DNA of 64,000 nt from Planctomycetota bacterium (GTDB lineage Bacteria; Planctomycetota; Phycisphaerae; Sedimentisphaerales; Anaerohalosphaeraceae): NCBI GenBank assembly GCA_029552545.1, contig JAKPDO010000017.1, forward strand, positions 124,001 through 188,000, written 5' to 3'. Within the stretch, counting starts at the first letter, position 1. Each line of letters starts with the position of its first letter. Below the pieces are notes generated by a model, which worked only from the letters and a program-made list of their open reading frames with translations, was not told where the DNA came from and did no database searches. A program made the translations under genes and the position numbers. Shown one piece after another: positions 15,923-24,368 of the stretch.

Positions 15923-17592
15923 CAATCCCATTTCAAAACGGCTCCGGTATCGGCGCTTGTGGCCATTGCGGCGTATTTGGCCAGACAGCCGCTGGTAATC
16001 CGCGGCGGACGCGGTTTCCACTGCGCCTTCCGCCGATTCAGCTCCTCTGCACTCAAACGGACCGCAAGAGTCCGCGCCGGAATATCAATCTCAATGATGT
16101 CGCCGTTCTGAACCAGCGCAATCGGCCCGCCGACCGCCGCTTCCGGACTGATATGACCGATGCAGGCGCCGCGCGTGCCGCCGGAAAACCGCCCGTCTGT
16201 AATCAATGCCACGGAATCCCCCAGCCCCGCCCCCATAATATAACTGGTGGGACTGAGCATCTCCTGCATCCCCGGTCCGCCCTTGGGCCCTTCGTACCGG
16301 ATGACCACGACATCGCCGGGCTTGACCTTGCCGCCCAGGATGCCTTCGCAGGCCTCTTCCTGGCTTTCGAAGATTACCGCCGGCCCGCTGTGGCGAAGCA
16401 TCTTCTCCGACACACCCGCCGTCTTAACCACACAGCCGTTGGGGGCCAGATTCCCGCGAAGAATCGCCAGTCCTCCCGTTTTCGAATAGGCGTTCTCAAG
16501 CGGACGGATGCACTCTGGGTTCAAAATCTTGGCCCTTCGAATCCGCTCTCCGATTGTCACCCCCGACACCGTCATACATTCCGGATGCAGCAGCCCTTCA
16601 ATCCGGCTGATTTCCTTCAGAATGGCACTGATTCCGCCGGCCGCATCCACATCTTCCATATGCCAAGGGCTGGACGGCGAGACCTTGCAGATGTTCGGGC
16701 ATCGTTCACTGATGCGGTTGATTCTGTCCAAATCGTAAGAAATGCCCGCTTCATTGGCCACTGCCATCGTATGCAGCACTGTATTGGTGGAACCGCCCAT
16801 CGCCATATCACAGATAAAGGCATTGTCGATAGACTTTTCGGTAATGATGTCCCGAGGCCGCAGATTCTCCTGCACCAGCTCAACGATTCTCTGTCCGGCC
16901 GTACGGTACAGTTTCTGCCGGCGCCGGTCCACCGCCGGAATCGTACCGTTGCCCGGCAGAGCCATCCCAATCGCCTCGCAAAGGCAGTTCATACTGTTGG
17001 CCGTAAACATCCCCGAACAGCTTCCCTGAGTCGGGCAGCCCGAACATTCCAGCTCATACAGCTGTTCTTCGCTGATTTTGCCGGCGTTAAACTGGGCAAC
17101 CCCTTCGAAAATACTGATTAAATCCGTCGTCTTCCCGTCCTTTGTCTTGCCGGCCAGCATCGGTCCGCCGGAGACAAACAGTGTGGGAATATTCACACGG
17201 ACCGCCGCCATCAGCATTCCGGGAATAATCTTATCGCAGTTCGGGATGCAGACCATTCCGTCAAAACAATGGGCTCGAAGCATTGCCTCCACAGCGTCCG
17301 CAATAATCTCGCGGGAAGCCAAAGAATACTTCATTCCCGTATGCCCCATGGCAATGCCGTCGCAGATCGCAATCGTGTTAAATTCAAACGGCACCCCGCC
17401 GGCCTGCCGAATGGCTTTCTTCACCGCTTTGGCCACCTCATGAAGATGAATATGTCCCGGCACAATGTCGCAATAACTGTTTGCCACCGCAATAAACGGC
17501 TTGTTGATATCTTCATCCTTCAGTCCGCAAGCCCGCAAGAGCCCCCGGTGCGGAGCCCGCTGAAATCCCTGCTTAATCTGGTCGCTGTTCAT
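15922..17592 (-). CDS. ilvD: Dihydroxy-acid dehydratase
   Basis: IlvD dehydrates 2,3-dihydroxy-isovalerate and 2,3-dihydroxy-3-methylvalerate to the keto acids of valine and isoleucine synthesis. It is a cytosolic Fe-S enzyme. The 556-residue protein carries both signature motifs: [15 protein letters not shown] with cluster cysteines, and [20 protein letters not shown]. The C-terminal [14 protein letters not shown] motif is also present. The chosen start [10 protein letters not shown] has GGGAG seven bases ahead; an upstream extension is less likely. The stop overlaps the start of a cysteine-cluster gene. No other ilv or leu gene is nearby. Confidence 0.96.
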   Translation of the reverse strand: MNSDQIKQGFQRAPHRGLLRACGLKDEDINKPFIAVANSYCDIVPGHIHLHEVAKAVKKAIRQAGGVPFEFNTIAICDGIAMGHTGMKYSLASREIIADAVEAMLRAHCFDGMVCIPNCDKIIPGMLMAAVRVNIPTLFVSGGPMLAGKTKDGKTTDLISIFEGVAQFNAGKISEEQLYELECSGCPTQGSCSGMFTANSMNCLCEAIGMALPGNGTIPAVDRRRQKLYRTAGQRIVELVQENLRPRDIITEKSIDNAFICDMAMGGSTNTVLHTMAVANEAGISYDLDRINRISERCPNICKVSPSSPWHMEDVDAAGGISAILKEISRIEGLLHPECMTVSGVTIGERIRRAKILNPECIRPLENAYSKTGGLAILRGNLAPNGCVVKTAGVSEKMLRHSGPAVIFESQEEACEGILGGKVKPGDVVVIRYEGPKGGPGMQEMLSPTSYIMGAGLGDSVALITDGRFSGGTRGACIGHISPEAAVGGPIALVQNGDIIEIDIPARTLAVRLSAEELNRRKAQWKPRPPRITSGCLAKYAAMATSADTGAVLKWD

Positions 17593-17641
17593 ACACTTCT
17601 CCCAAATAGCGGTCTCTGTTTTTCGTTCGATAAAAAAACGC

Positions 17642-17670
17642 ATTATATCGAAAAAATTTTCCGACCATAA
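17642..17670 (-). promoter_or_regulatory. Possible ilvD promoter
   Basis: On the minus strand a perfect TATAAT lies 50 bases ahead of the ilvD start. The matching -35 position (TTATGG, 17-base spacer) is poor. The A/T run AAAATTTTTTCGATAT before it resembles the TTTTCG boxes at the LacI gene. Confidence 0.35.
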
Positions 17671-17753
17671 CAGAAATTTGGGAACTCAACCTCCCCAAAA
17701 CCAAAATGTGGATGTCAAAAACCCTGATTTTGCCGCCCTTTGAGAATTTTCAG

Positions 17754-17782
17754 TTGTCAACCATCTTTTGAATCCCTATAAT
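17754..17782 (+). promoter_or_regulatory. Sigma70-type promoter of the lipoprotein-HIT-dgt-pgpA run
   Basis: TTGTCA (17754-17759), a 17-base spacer and a consensus TATAAT (17777-17782). The start point near 17790 leaves a leader of about 57 bases before the first lipoprotein gene. Confidence 0.75.
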
Positions 17783-17846
17783 CCCTCTTCCATAGGAACA
17801 AATAAAAAAAGATAAGGATATCCATCAAATTTGAAGGGAGAGTCCC

Positions 17847-18815
17847 ATGCGTCGTTCGGTAATGATGAGTTTGGCTGTGCTTGCCTTCGTCGTCTCCGCC
17901 TTCCTGATGCCCGGCTGCAAAGGCCCCTCAAAACGAATTTCCTTTCAGGCGGCCCAGCGGTTTGCGCCGCAAACCACAGATACCTACGAAGTCACAATGA
18001 CCACTACCAAGGACTTCAAGTTTGAGCAGCCCGCTCTGGACAAGCTGCGTCAGGAGGAAACCACCACCTCCGTCCGAATGACGTTCGAACAGCGGATTGA
18101 GAAGGTGGACGAAACCGGCGCTGCAGAAGCCGTTATTACCATTCGGGACCTGGCCTGCCGCGTCGTGAAACAGAATGAAGTGCAGATTAATTTCGACAGC
18201 CGACGGCAGGAAGACCAGTCCAATCCGCTGGCCAAACTGCTGGGGCAATCCTATACGGTTCGGCTGACTCCTGACGGCAAGGCCGAAGCCCTCGATGTGA
18301 GCACCGTCAAGACAGCCGACATCCCCGGACAGGAAGGCCGTCTGGCCTCCCGGCTTTTTGCCAAAGAAGAGGTTGCCAAGCGGCATGAAATCCTCTCGCT
18401 TCCGGATGCAGGCACCCCCGTCAAGGTCGGTACCTCCTGGGAACGCACGGCCCCATCGCCTCAGGGACTGCTCTCCAGCAAAAACTTCCGCAAAGTCTAT
18501 ACCGTCAAAAACCTGGAGCAGACGGACAGCGGAAAGATTGCCGTCATTGAAATGAACGCCTCCGAAAGCGCCGCCGCTCCTGATGCCGCCGGCCAGGGCA
18601 GCATGGGCATCTTCGCCAAAATGCTCGACAACGAAATTCAGTACACCGGAAAAATGACGATGAATCTGGACAGCGGAAAAGTCCTCGAATACGGGGAAAC
18701 CCTGATCAGCACCTACACCGCTCAGGAAATGAATCCGAAAGCCAAACCCGAACAGGGACCGGATACCCTGGTGATTCGTTTTATCCAGAGCATTGAACGA
18801 AAACTTATCCAGTAA
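17847..18815 (+). CDS. Lipoprotein, DUF6263-like
   Basis: A 322-residue lipoprotein. The signal peptide ends in the lipobox LMPGC (Cys24). The body is beta-rich. It contains YEVTMTTTKDFKFEQP, then a hydrophobic/charged alternation with SYTVRLTPDGKAEALDVSTV, GTSWERTAPSP and YTGKMTMNLDSGKVLEYGE. That order (dependence on a processed quantity, then GxxW, then a final strand pair) resembles DUF6263-type planctomycete lipoproteins. Function is unknown. GGGAG lies close ahead of the ATG. It heads a plus-strand run, and the next gene encodes a second lipoprotein of the same design. Confidence 0.75.
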   Translation: MRRSVMMSLAVLAFVVSAFLMPGCKGPSKRISFQAAQRFAPQTTDTYEVTMTTTKDFKFEQPALDKLRQEETTTSVRMTFEQRIEKVDETGAAEAVITIRDLACRVVKQNEVQINFDSRRQEDQSNPLAKLLGQSYTVRLTPDGKAEALDVSTVKTADIPGQEGRLASRLFAKEEVAKRHEILSLPDAGTPVKVGTSWERTAPSPQGLLSSKNFRKVYTVKNLEQTDSGKIAVIEMNASESAAAPDAAGQGSMGIFAKMLDNEIQYTGKMTMNLDSGKVLEYGETLISTYTAQEMNPKAKPEQGPDTLVIRFIQSIERKLIQ

Positions 18816-18830
18816 TCACCGACTGCTGAG

Positions 18831-19889
18831 ATGAACGCTTCGTCTTCCATCAAACCAATCTGCCGAGCGGCACAGGGGCTTGTCTGTCTGGCCGCCGGTC
18901 TTCTCTTCGGATGCAGAACCCTTCCGCGAGGGGACTATATGGCACTGGACTTTGAGGCAGCTCCCTCTCTCCGCTATCGATTTGTCTCCTCTCGGGAAGT
19001 CCAGATTGAACTGACCAGCAGCTCGGCCGGCAAAAAAGAAGATTCCAAACTGGCCAATGAGTCGATTGAAATGGTCTTTGGCATCCGGCCGCTGGAGGCA
19101 AACCCCTACGGTCTTTCAACGGTCGAATTCACCTGCGAATCCGTAGAGATCAACCGGACAACCTTTTCGGGAAAACCGGCCCCGGCTGATGCGATGCAGC
19201 ATCTTCGCGGACGAACCTACACGCTGCAGGTCAGCCCGACCGGACAGATTGAACTGACCGATTCCTTCCGGAACCTGCTCCGTGAAATCGGCCAAAAGAG
19301 TTTTGTTGAAAAGGGGGATTCCGCCCAGCGCATCAAAGACCCCGATATGATTCTGGACTGGCTGTTCTTCCAGTACACGCTGTGGGACCTGACGGCCTCC
19401 AATCCCAAACCGCTTCGGGGCATTGCCCCCGGTTCCAGCTGGCAGAGCGAACAGTTCCTGCCCTGGCCCGTTCCGATTCAGAACCTGCCCAGCCGCGTCA
19501 TCACCTACACCGTAGAGAACATCGAAGACCGGCAGGGAACAAAACTGGCTTCCGTCAGCACCCGTTATCAGCTTCGCGAAAAGCCGCTGCTGAACTTCCC
19601 GCTTCCGTATGAAGGCAGCTATCAGATTCGCGGCTCGCTGTTTTCCGTCCTTCGCAGTTATCGCCACGAATCACTGGAAGGCACAGGTCAGCTGGTTTTC
19701 AATCTCACGGACGGCCGCCTCGAATCCGCACAGGATGACTACACGCTCATTACGGCCGCAGACTTCATTCTCCCGCTGGGAGACAGTCTGCCGAAGCTGA
19801 CGGTGCGCCAACATATTCAAATCGAACGGCTTTCAGACAACAACCTGCAAAAAACGGCACAGACGGAAAAAAATGGCAGCGGACAGTAA
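18831..19889 (+). CDS. Second DUF6263-like lipoprotein
   Basis: A 352-residue protein. The N-terminal hydrophobic stretch (GLVCLAAGLLFGC) ends at a lipobox Cys near residue 28. The body repeats features of the upstream protein: RYRFVSSREVQIELTSSS, then GRTYTLQVSPTGQIELTDS, GSSWQSEQFLPWP, TYTVENIED and a final GTGQLVFNLTDGRLESAQD. The two are likely diverged tandem duplicates. The start lies 15 bases after the previous stop, and the end overlaps the HIT gene by 17 bases. Envelope location is expected. The biochemical role is unknown. Confidence 0.75.
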   Translation: MNASSSIKPICRAAQGLVCLAAGLLFGCRTLPRGDYMALDFEAAPSLRYRFVSSREVQIELTSSSAGKKEDSKLANESIEMVFGIRPLEANPYGLSTVEFTCESVEINRTTFSGKPAPADAMQHLRGRTYTLQVSPTGQIELTDSFRNLLREIGQKSFVEKGDSAQRIKDPDMILDWLFFQYTLWDLTASNPKPLRGIAPGSSWQSEQFLPWPVPIQNLPSRVITYTVENIEDRQGTKLASVSTRYQLREKPLLNFPLPYEGSYQIRGSLFSVLRSYRHESLEGTGQLVFNLTDGRLESAQDDYTLITAADFILPLGDSLPKLTVRQHIQIERLSDNNLQKTAQTEKNGSGQ

Positions 19890-20388
19890 GAACCTCTGGG
19901 CCCCGTGGCGGATGCCCTACATTCAGGGCCTGCCCGAAAAAAGCCCCTGCTTTTTATGCGATTACGTTCGCACCCCGCAGCAGGACCGGGACAATCTGGT
20001 GCTCTGGCGAACCGAACGGTCTATCGTTGCCTTCAACCGCTTCCCTTACAACAACGGGCATCTCTTGATTGCCCCTCTGCGGCATATCCCGACGCTGGAG
20101 GAGGCGGACAGCGATGAACTGCTCGAGATGATGAAACTGATTCGCGAAAGCCAGAAGGTGCTCTCGCTGGCGATTCATCCACACGGCTTCAATATCGGAA
20201 TGAACTTCGGACGCTGTGCCGGAGCGGGGCTGCCGGAGCATATGCATATCCATATCGTCCCCCGCTGGGACGGAGACACCAATTTTATGTCCGTCTGCAG
20301 CTCCACGAAGGTCATCAGCCAGAGCATGTCCGAACTGTATGAGGAACTGACCCGCCTGTCGCGGGACCATCATCTGCCGAATCTGTAA
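19873..20388 (+). CDS. HIT-family nucleotide hydrolase/phosphorylase
   Basis: A 171-residue cytosolic protein. The catalytic histidine triad reads HMHIHIVPRW (HxHxH), with the central His acting as nucleophile on nucleoside phosphates. An N-terminal CFLCDY pair and a distant His could bind zinc. The N-terminus (NLWAPWRMPYI) and the FNIGMNFGRCAGAGLPEH stretch place it in the Ap4A-phosphorylase/FHIT-like branch of HIT proteins. Substrate is not determined by sequence. Its start codon lies inside the end of the upstream lipoprotein gene, and its stop is directly followed by the dgt ATG. Confidence 0.88.
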   Translation: MAADSKNLWAPWRMPYIQGLPEKSPCFLCDYVRTPQQDRDNLVLWRTERSIVAFNRFPYNNGHLLIAPLRHIPTLEEADSDELLEMMKLIRESQKVLSLAIHPHGFNIGMNFGRCAGAGLPEHMHIHIVPRWDGDTNFMSVCSSTKVISQSMSELYEELTRLSRDHHLPNL

Positions 20389-21483
20389 ATGAGAACGCCG
20401 CCTGCACCGTATGCCGTCACGCCGCAAAACAGCCGCGGACGCCGGGTTCCGCAGCCGCCCCACCCCTACCGCGGCCCCTTCGAGCGGGACCGCGACCGGA
20501 TTATCCACAGTGCGGCCTTCCGCCGGCTCGAAGGCAAAACGCAGGTCTTCATGCCCGGTGTCAATGACCATTACCGCACACGAATGACCCACAGCATCGA
20601 GGTCGCCCAAATCGGACGCACCATCGCCCGGGCTCTCGGCCTGAACGAGGACTTGACCGAGGCGGTCTGTCTGGCCCACGACATCGGCCACAGTCCCTTC
20701 GGCCACACCGGCGAGCGGGTCTTAAATGAACGAACGGCCTCTTTCGGCGGTTTCGAACACAACCGCCAGGCCCTGCGGATTGTCGATTTTCTCGAAACGC
20801 CCTACCCGGACTTTCGGGGACTGAATCTGATGTATGAAACCCGCCAGTCCCTTGCCGGCCATCAGGGGCCGTACGACCGCGGCGGCTGCGCCGAGTTTTC
20901 CGAACCGGTCTGCTGTCTGGAGGGCCAAGTCGCCAACCTGGCCGACCGGATTGCCTACAACTGCCACGACCTGGAGGACGGCATCCGCGCCCGACTGATT
21001 GAAGAAGAGCAGGCCCGCACCTGTGCTCTGTTCCGAGACGCACAGGAGCAAATCCGGGCCGAGACAATCGACGATTTTGTCATCCGGAGAACCCGCACCG
21101 CCAAGGCGATTCTGGACCGGCTTGTCGGAGATGTGATTGAAACCAGCCGCCGAGTCCTTCAAGAGGCCTGTATCAGCTCCCTCGAAGAGGTCTATCAATA
21201 CGGACGGCCGCTGATTCAGCTCTCCGAAACCACACAGGCTCCGCTGGAGGAATTGGAAGATTTTCTGAGGCGGCGGCTGTATTCCCATCCGCACCTGAAA
21301 GCGGTGGACAATCAGATTGAACAATGGCTCAATGATTTGTTCGACCGACTGTGCGGGCAGCCCGAACAGATGCCCCGCTACTTTCGAAACCTGATTGAAA
21401 GCGAAGGTCTCCAGCGGACGGTCTGCGATTACATCGCTGGGATGACCGACCGATACGCCCTGTCCCTGCTGGAAAAAGTTTGA
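20389..21483 (+). CDS. dgt: Deoxyguanosinetriphosphate triphosphohydrolase-like protein
   Basis: Dgt-type HD enzymes split dNTPs into deoxynucleoside and triphosphate. The 364-residue protein has the N-terminal motif RDRIIHSAAFRRLEGKTQVF, the metal-site HSIEVAQIGR and LAHDIGHSPFGHTGE (His-Asp pair), and LADRIAYNCHDLEDG with the third ligand Asp. All catalytic residues are present, unlike in the HD-like protein at 13118. The ATG follows the HIT stop with no gap (TAAATG). This length matches the short dNTPase class of non-enterobacteria. Nucleotide-pool maintenance fits its HIT neighbour. Confidence 0.93.
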   Translation: MRTPPAPYAVTPQNSRGRRVPQPPHPYRGPFERDRDRIIHSAAFRRLEGKTQVFMPGVNDHYRTRMTHSIEVAQIGRTIARALGLNEDLTEAVCLAHDIGHSPFGHTGERVLNERTASFGGFEHNRQALRIVDFLETPYPDFRGLNLMYETRQSLAGHQGPYDRGGCAEFSEPVCCLEGQVANLADRIAYNCHDLEDGIRARLIEEEQARTCALFRDAQEQIRAETIDDFVIRRTRTAKAILDRLVGDVIETSRRVLQEACISSLEEVYQYGRPLIQLSETTQAPLEELEDFLRRRLYSHPHLKAVDNQIEQWLNDLFDRLCGQPEQMPRYFRNLIESEGLQRTVCDYIAGMTDRYALSLLEKV

Positions 21484-21514
21484 GCCCTCTGTTTTGAGAG
21501 AGCGTAGGAAAGTT

Positions 21515-21994
21515 ATGAAAGAATGGTTTGCGACAAGTTTTGGACTCGGTCGGCTACCCGCCGCTCCGGGCACGTTCGGCTCTCTGCCGCCGGTGATTTT
21601 CTATCAGGTGTTTGGATTTCTTTGGCCTGCCGCAACTGCTTATGCGATGGCGGCGGTAACTATCCTGTTCAGCTGGTTTTGCGTGCAGTTTGCGCCCGCA
21701 GTCATCCGCCGCACCGGACAAAGCGACCCGCGTGAAGTAGTCGCAGACGAAACGGCCGGCCAGGCCCTCACCCTGCTGGCGATTGCCCTGATGGGTCCCC
21801 TTCATATCTGTAATACGGCCGTGCTGGGTTTTGTCCTCTTTCGCTTCTTTGACATCACCAAACCCTGGCCGATTCGAAAACTTGAAGCCCTTCCTGCCGG
21901 CTGGGGTATTCTGGCCGATGACCTGGCCGCAGGCATCTTTGCCGCTGTCTTTTCCCTTCTTGCCATCCGCTTCCTCCCCGCCTTCTTCGGATAA
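21515..21994 (+). CDS. pgpA: Phosphatidylglycerophosphatase A
   Basis: PgpA removes the phosphate of phosphatidylglycerol phosphate in the inner membrane. The 159-residue protein has an N-terminal FGLGRLPAAPGTFGSLP motif, three or four hydrophobic helices, the acidic motif VADETAGQ and the end motif GILADDLAAGIFAAV, all characteristic of the family. ATG 21515 is chosen because AGGA lies seven bases ahead; the longer TTG form lacks support. It closes the plus-strand run begun at 17847. cdsA, an earlier step of the same pathway, is at 30.4 kb. Confidence 0.92.
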   Translation: MKEWFATSFGLGRLPAAPGTFGSLPPVIFYQVFGFLWPAATAYAMAAVTILFSWFCVQFAPAVIRRTGQSDPREVVADETAGQALTLLAIALMGPLHICNTAVLGFVLFRFFDITKPWPIRKLEALPAGWGILADDLAAGIFAAVFSLLAIRFLPAFFG

Positions 21995-22553
21995 GACAAC
22001 TCCTGCGGCCTGCAAATTATCAAACAAAAAATTTCTCCACGCCCTTTTCCTTCCAAACAAATACGGCAGAATCCTGCAATCGTAATTCTGACCTATCTTT
22101 TTTTCTGGACGATTTTTATTCCATCGAACAATCCGGCGGATTCAGCCGTCTTTTCAAACAATTTTTATCGATGCCATAAGAACGCCTGTGCTTACATTCC
22201 GTTGACTCTCATCCGGAGAACCGGTTACGCCGGTTTTGACCCAATCGCTTCTTTGTCGCATTATCAATCCTGTTATTCAGAGCTGTCGTTTTTCATTTCC
22301 TATAAAACTTTGACCTGTTCTCTTCGTTAATACAATACGAAAAACTATCTAACAATGATTCAATCTTTCACTCATTCTGTTTAAAAAATTTTTTGTATAC
22401 ATATCTCCGACGTTGCTGCTGTAAGGAATCAGCCGCTTTTCCATCTGTTATGTCCGGGTACCCCATGCAGCTGAAAGTGCGCGCTGAGGAAGCAACGGAA
22501 CGTTGTGCATTTTAAAACACAAAACAAAAGCAAATCTATGGAGGAAAAGTATC
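21995..22553. other. 559-base AT-rich intergenic region upstream of the alkaline phosphatase gene
   Basis: No convincing gene. A perfect hairpin, AACCGG-TTACG-CCGGTT (22219-22235), followed by two further T, may end the pgpA transcript, but its T tract is short. TTGACC (22310) and TACAAT (22331) are 15 bases apart, a poor promoter spacing. A TATACA box occurs near 22397 without a -35 partner. The real promoter of the phosphatase gene is not clear to me. GGAGG precedes its ATG. Confidence 0.5.
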
Positions 22554-24056
22554 ATGAAGAAAGTGTCTCTGTTGTTCGCGCTGGCTTTGTTCATTCTGCC
22601 GATGCTGTCCGCCTCGGCGAAAGCATCGAAAAATGTTATTGTGATGATCTCGGATGGTGCCTCATTCGGTGCTTGGGATGCAGCAGATCTGTACGAATAC
22701 GGTACAACCTGCACGAGTCCGTATTTCGGTTCCGAATGGACAAAGTATTTAATGACGACCTATCCCCTGAACACCTCTTCGTCGCCAACCGGCGACATGA
22801 CCCAAATGGTCGGCTACGACCCCACCAAGGCATGGGGCTTGGCTGCTTATAACACGTCGTCCGGCTACCTTCACCAGAATGCCGCCGACTCTGCGGCTGC
22901 CGGCACAGCCATCAGCACCGGTCAGAAGACCTACAACAACGCCATCAACTGGAGCAATCTGAATGCACCGATTACGCCGACGCTTCCGGAACTGGCCAAG
23001 GCCAATGGGAAGGTCGTCGGTACGATTTCATCCGTGCAATGGTCCCATGCTACGCCCGCTGCATTCAGCGATGCTCATGACATCAGCCGAAACAATTATG
23101 CGGCCATTGCCAATGACATGCTCAACGGCAGTGTGATGGACGTCATTATGGGCGCCGGCAATCCGAACTATACCAACAACGGAACCCTGAGAACCAGCGG
23201 ACAGGACTACAACTACGTTGGCGGACAAACCGTTTGGAATCAGCTGAATGCCGGTACTCATCCCGGCGGCTGGAAGTCCATTCAGACGAAAGCCGAATTT
23301 GAAACGCTTGCCGGCGGCGACCTGTCCATTCTGGACGGCAAAACTCGATTGGTCGGAACCGCCCAGGTGGCTACAACGCTCCAGCAGGCACGCAGCGGCT
23401 ACAGCCATACCGACACGGTATTCAGCGATGCCTTCAACACCAATGTTCCGACACTGGAAACGATGACTCTGGCGGCCCTGAATGTTCTTCAGCTGCTCGA
23501 TAACGGCAACGGAATCTTTCTGCAGATTGAAGGTGGTGCAATCGACTGGGCGGCGCATTCGAATCAGACCAGCCGTCTCGTTGAAGAGCAGCTTGACTTT
23601 AACAATGCCGTCAAAGCCGTGATCAACTGGATTGAAAACAACGGCGGCTGGGACAATAACCTGCTGATTATTACCACCGATCACGGCAATTCGATGCCAA
23701 GCGGTGAAAGTTCCAACATCATTGCTCATGAACGCATTTCGCTGGATAACATCAATGCAGGGACATACACCAGCAGCAACCCCAACGGAGTTCGCTGGTG
23801 GAGCGGCAATCATACAAACGAACTGGTGCCGTTGTTTGCCCGCGGCTATGGCGCCGACCGTTTTGCCGCCCTGGTGGACGGAATCGACAGCAATTTCGGC
23901 CTCTACTACTCTGACTGGGCAGCCATGGGATTCAACGGGTGTTATATTGACAACACGGATGTGTTTGCTGTGGCGTCCTCGGTTATTCCGGAACCGGCTA
24001 CACTGGCGATGTTTGGACTGGGGGGTATGCTGATGTTTGCCCGGAAGAAACAATAA
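22554..24056 (+). CDS. Alkaline phosphatase with PEP-CTERM tail
   Basis: A 500-residue exported PhoA-superfamily enzyme that hydrolyses phosphomonoesters outside the cell. Signal peptide about 1-22. Metal and active-site motifs are in order: VIVMISDGASFG (Asp34), AADSAAAGTAISTG with nucleophile Ser113, ASAV-like IEGGAIDWAAHSNQ, IITTDHGN, and WWSGNHTNELVPLFARGYGA with the final His. The C-terminus is VIPEPATLAMFGLGGMLMFA plus a basic end, a PEP-CTERM sorting signal. GGAGG precedes the ATG; an upstream in-frame extension is rejected. Export and surface sorting suggest phosphate scavenging from extracellular or matrix substrates. No pho regulator is nearby. Confidence 0.92.
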   Translation: MKKVSLLFALALFILPMLSASAKASKNVIVMISDGASFGAWDAADLYEYGTTCTSPYFGSEWTKYLMTTYPLNTSSSPTGDMTQMVGYDPTKAWGLAAYNTSSGYLHQNAADSAAAGTAISTGQKTYNNAINWSNLNAPITPTLPELAKANGKVVGTISSVQWSHATPAAFSDAHDISRNNYAAIANDMLNGSVMDVIMGAGNPNYTNNGTLRTSGQDYNYVGGQTVWNQLNAGTHPGGWKSIQTKAEFETLAGGDLSILDGKTRLVGTAQVATTLQQARSGYSHTDTVFSDAFNTNVPTLETMTLAALNVLQLLDNGNGIFLQIEGGAIDWAAHSNQTSRLVEEQLDFNNAVKAVINWIENNGGWDNNLLIITTDHGNSMPSGESSNIIAHERISLDNINAGTYTSSNPNGVRWWSGNHTNELVPLFARGYGADRFAALVDGIDSNFGLYYSDWAAMGFNGCYIDNTDVFAVASSVIPEPATLAMFGLGGMLMFARKKQ

Positions 24057-24095
24057 CCCAAAGTCACTTCCCAATTGCTGCAAGGGTATTTGCTC

Positions 24096-24130
24096 GAGGG
24101 CAGGCAGAACCTGCCCTCATCTTTCTTTTC
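24096..24130 (+). terminator. Terminator-like hairpin after the alkaline phosphatase gene
   Basis: GAGGGCAGG pairs with CCTGCCCTC around CAGAA and is followed by a T-rich stretch that is interrupted by C. It lies 40 bases past the stop. The rest of the 312-base gap to the next gene is AT-rich, with no recognisable gene. Confidence 0.7.
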
Positions 24131-24368
24131 TTAATGAAGATTCCGAGCAGGTTTTTTTACAAGCTTTTCACCTCAAATTCTCTCAAATCAGCTTGCCGGG
24201 CAAAATAATTAACTGAGAGGGAACACCTGCTTCTATTATCACAGAAACTCCGGCTGTGAAAAAACAGATTAATTTTTTTTGTTTTTCCGAATTTATTTTC
24301 CGATATATTTAGTCGATAGTTTATATATCAGAAAGAAGATTTATTCCAAGAAAGTACTAAATCCGGAT

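Noticed and set aside
24205..24240. CTGAGAGGG stretch resembling a TPP riboswitch
   Set aside because: The second conserved arm and flanking stems are missing, and the downstream gene is not thiamin-related.
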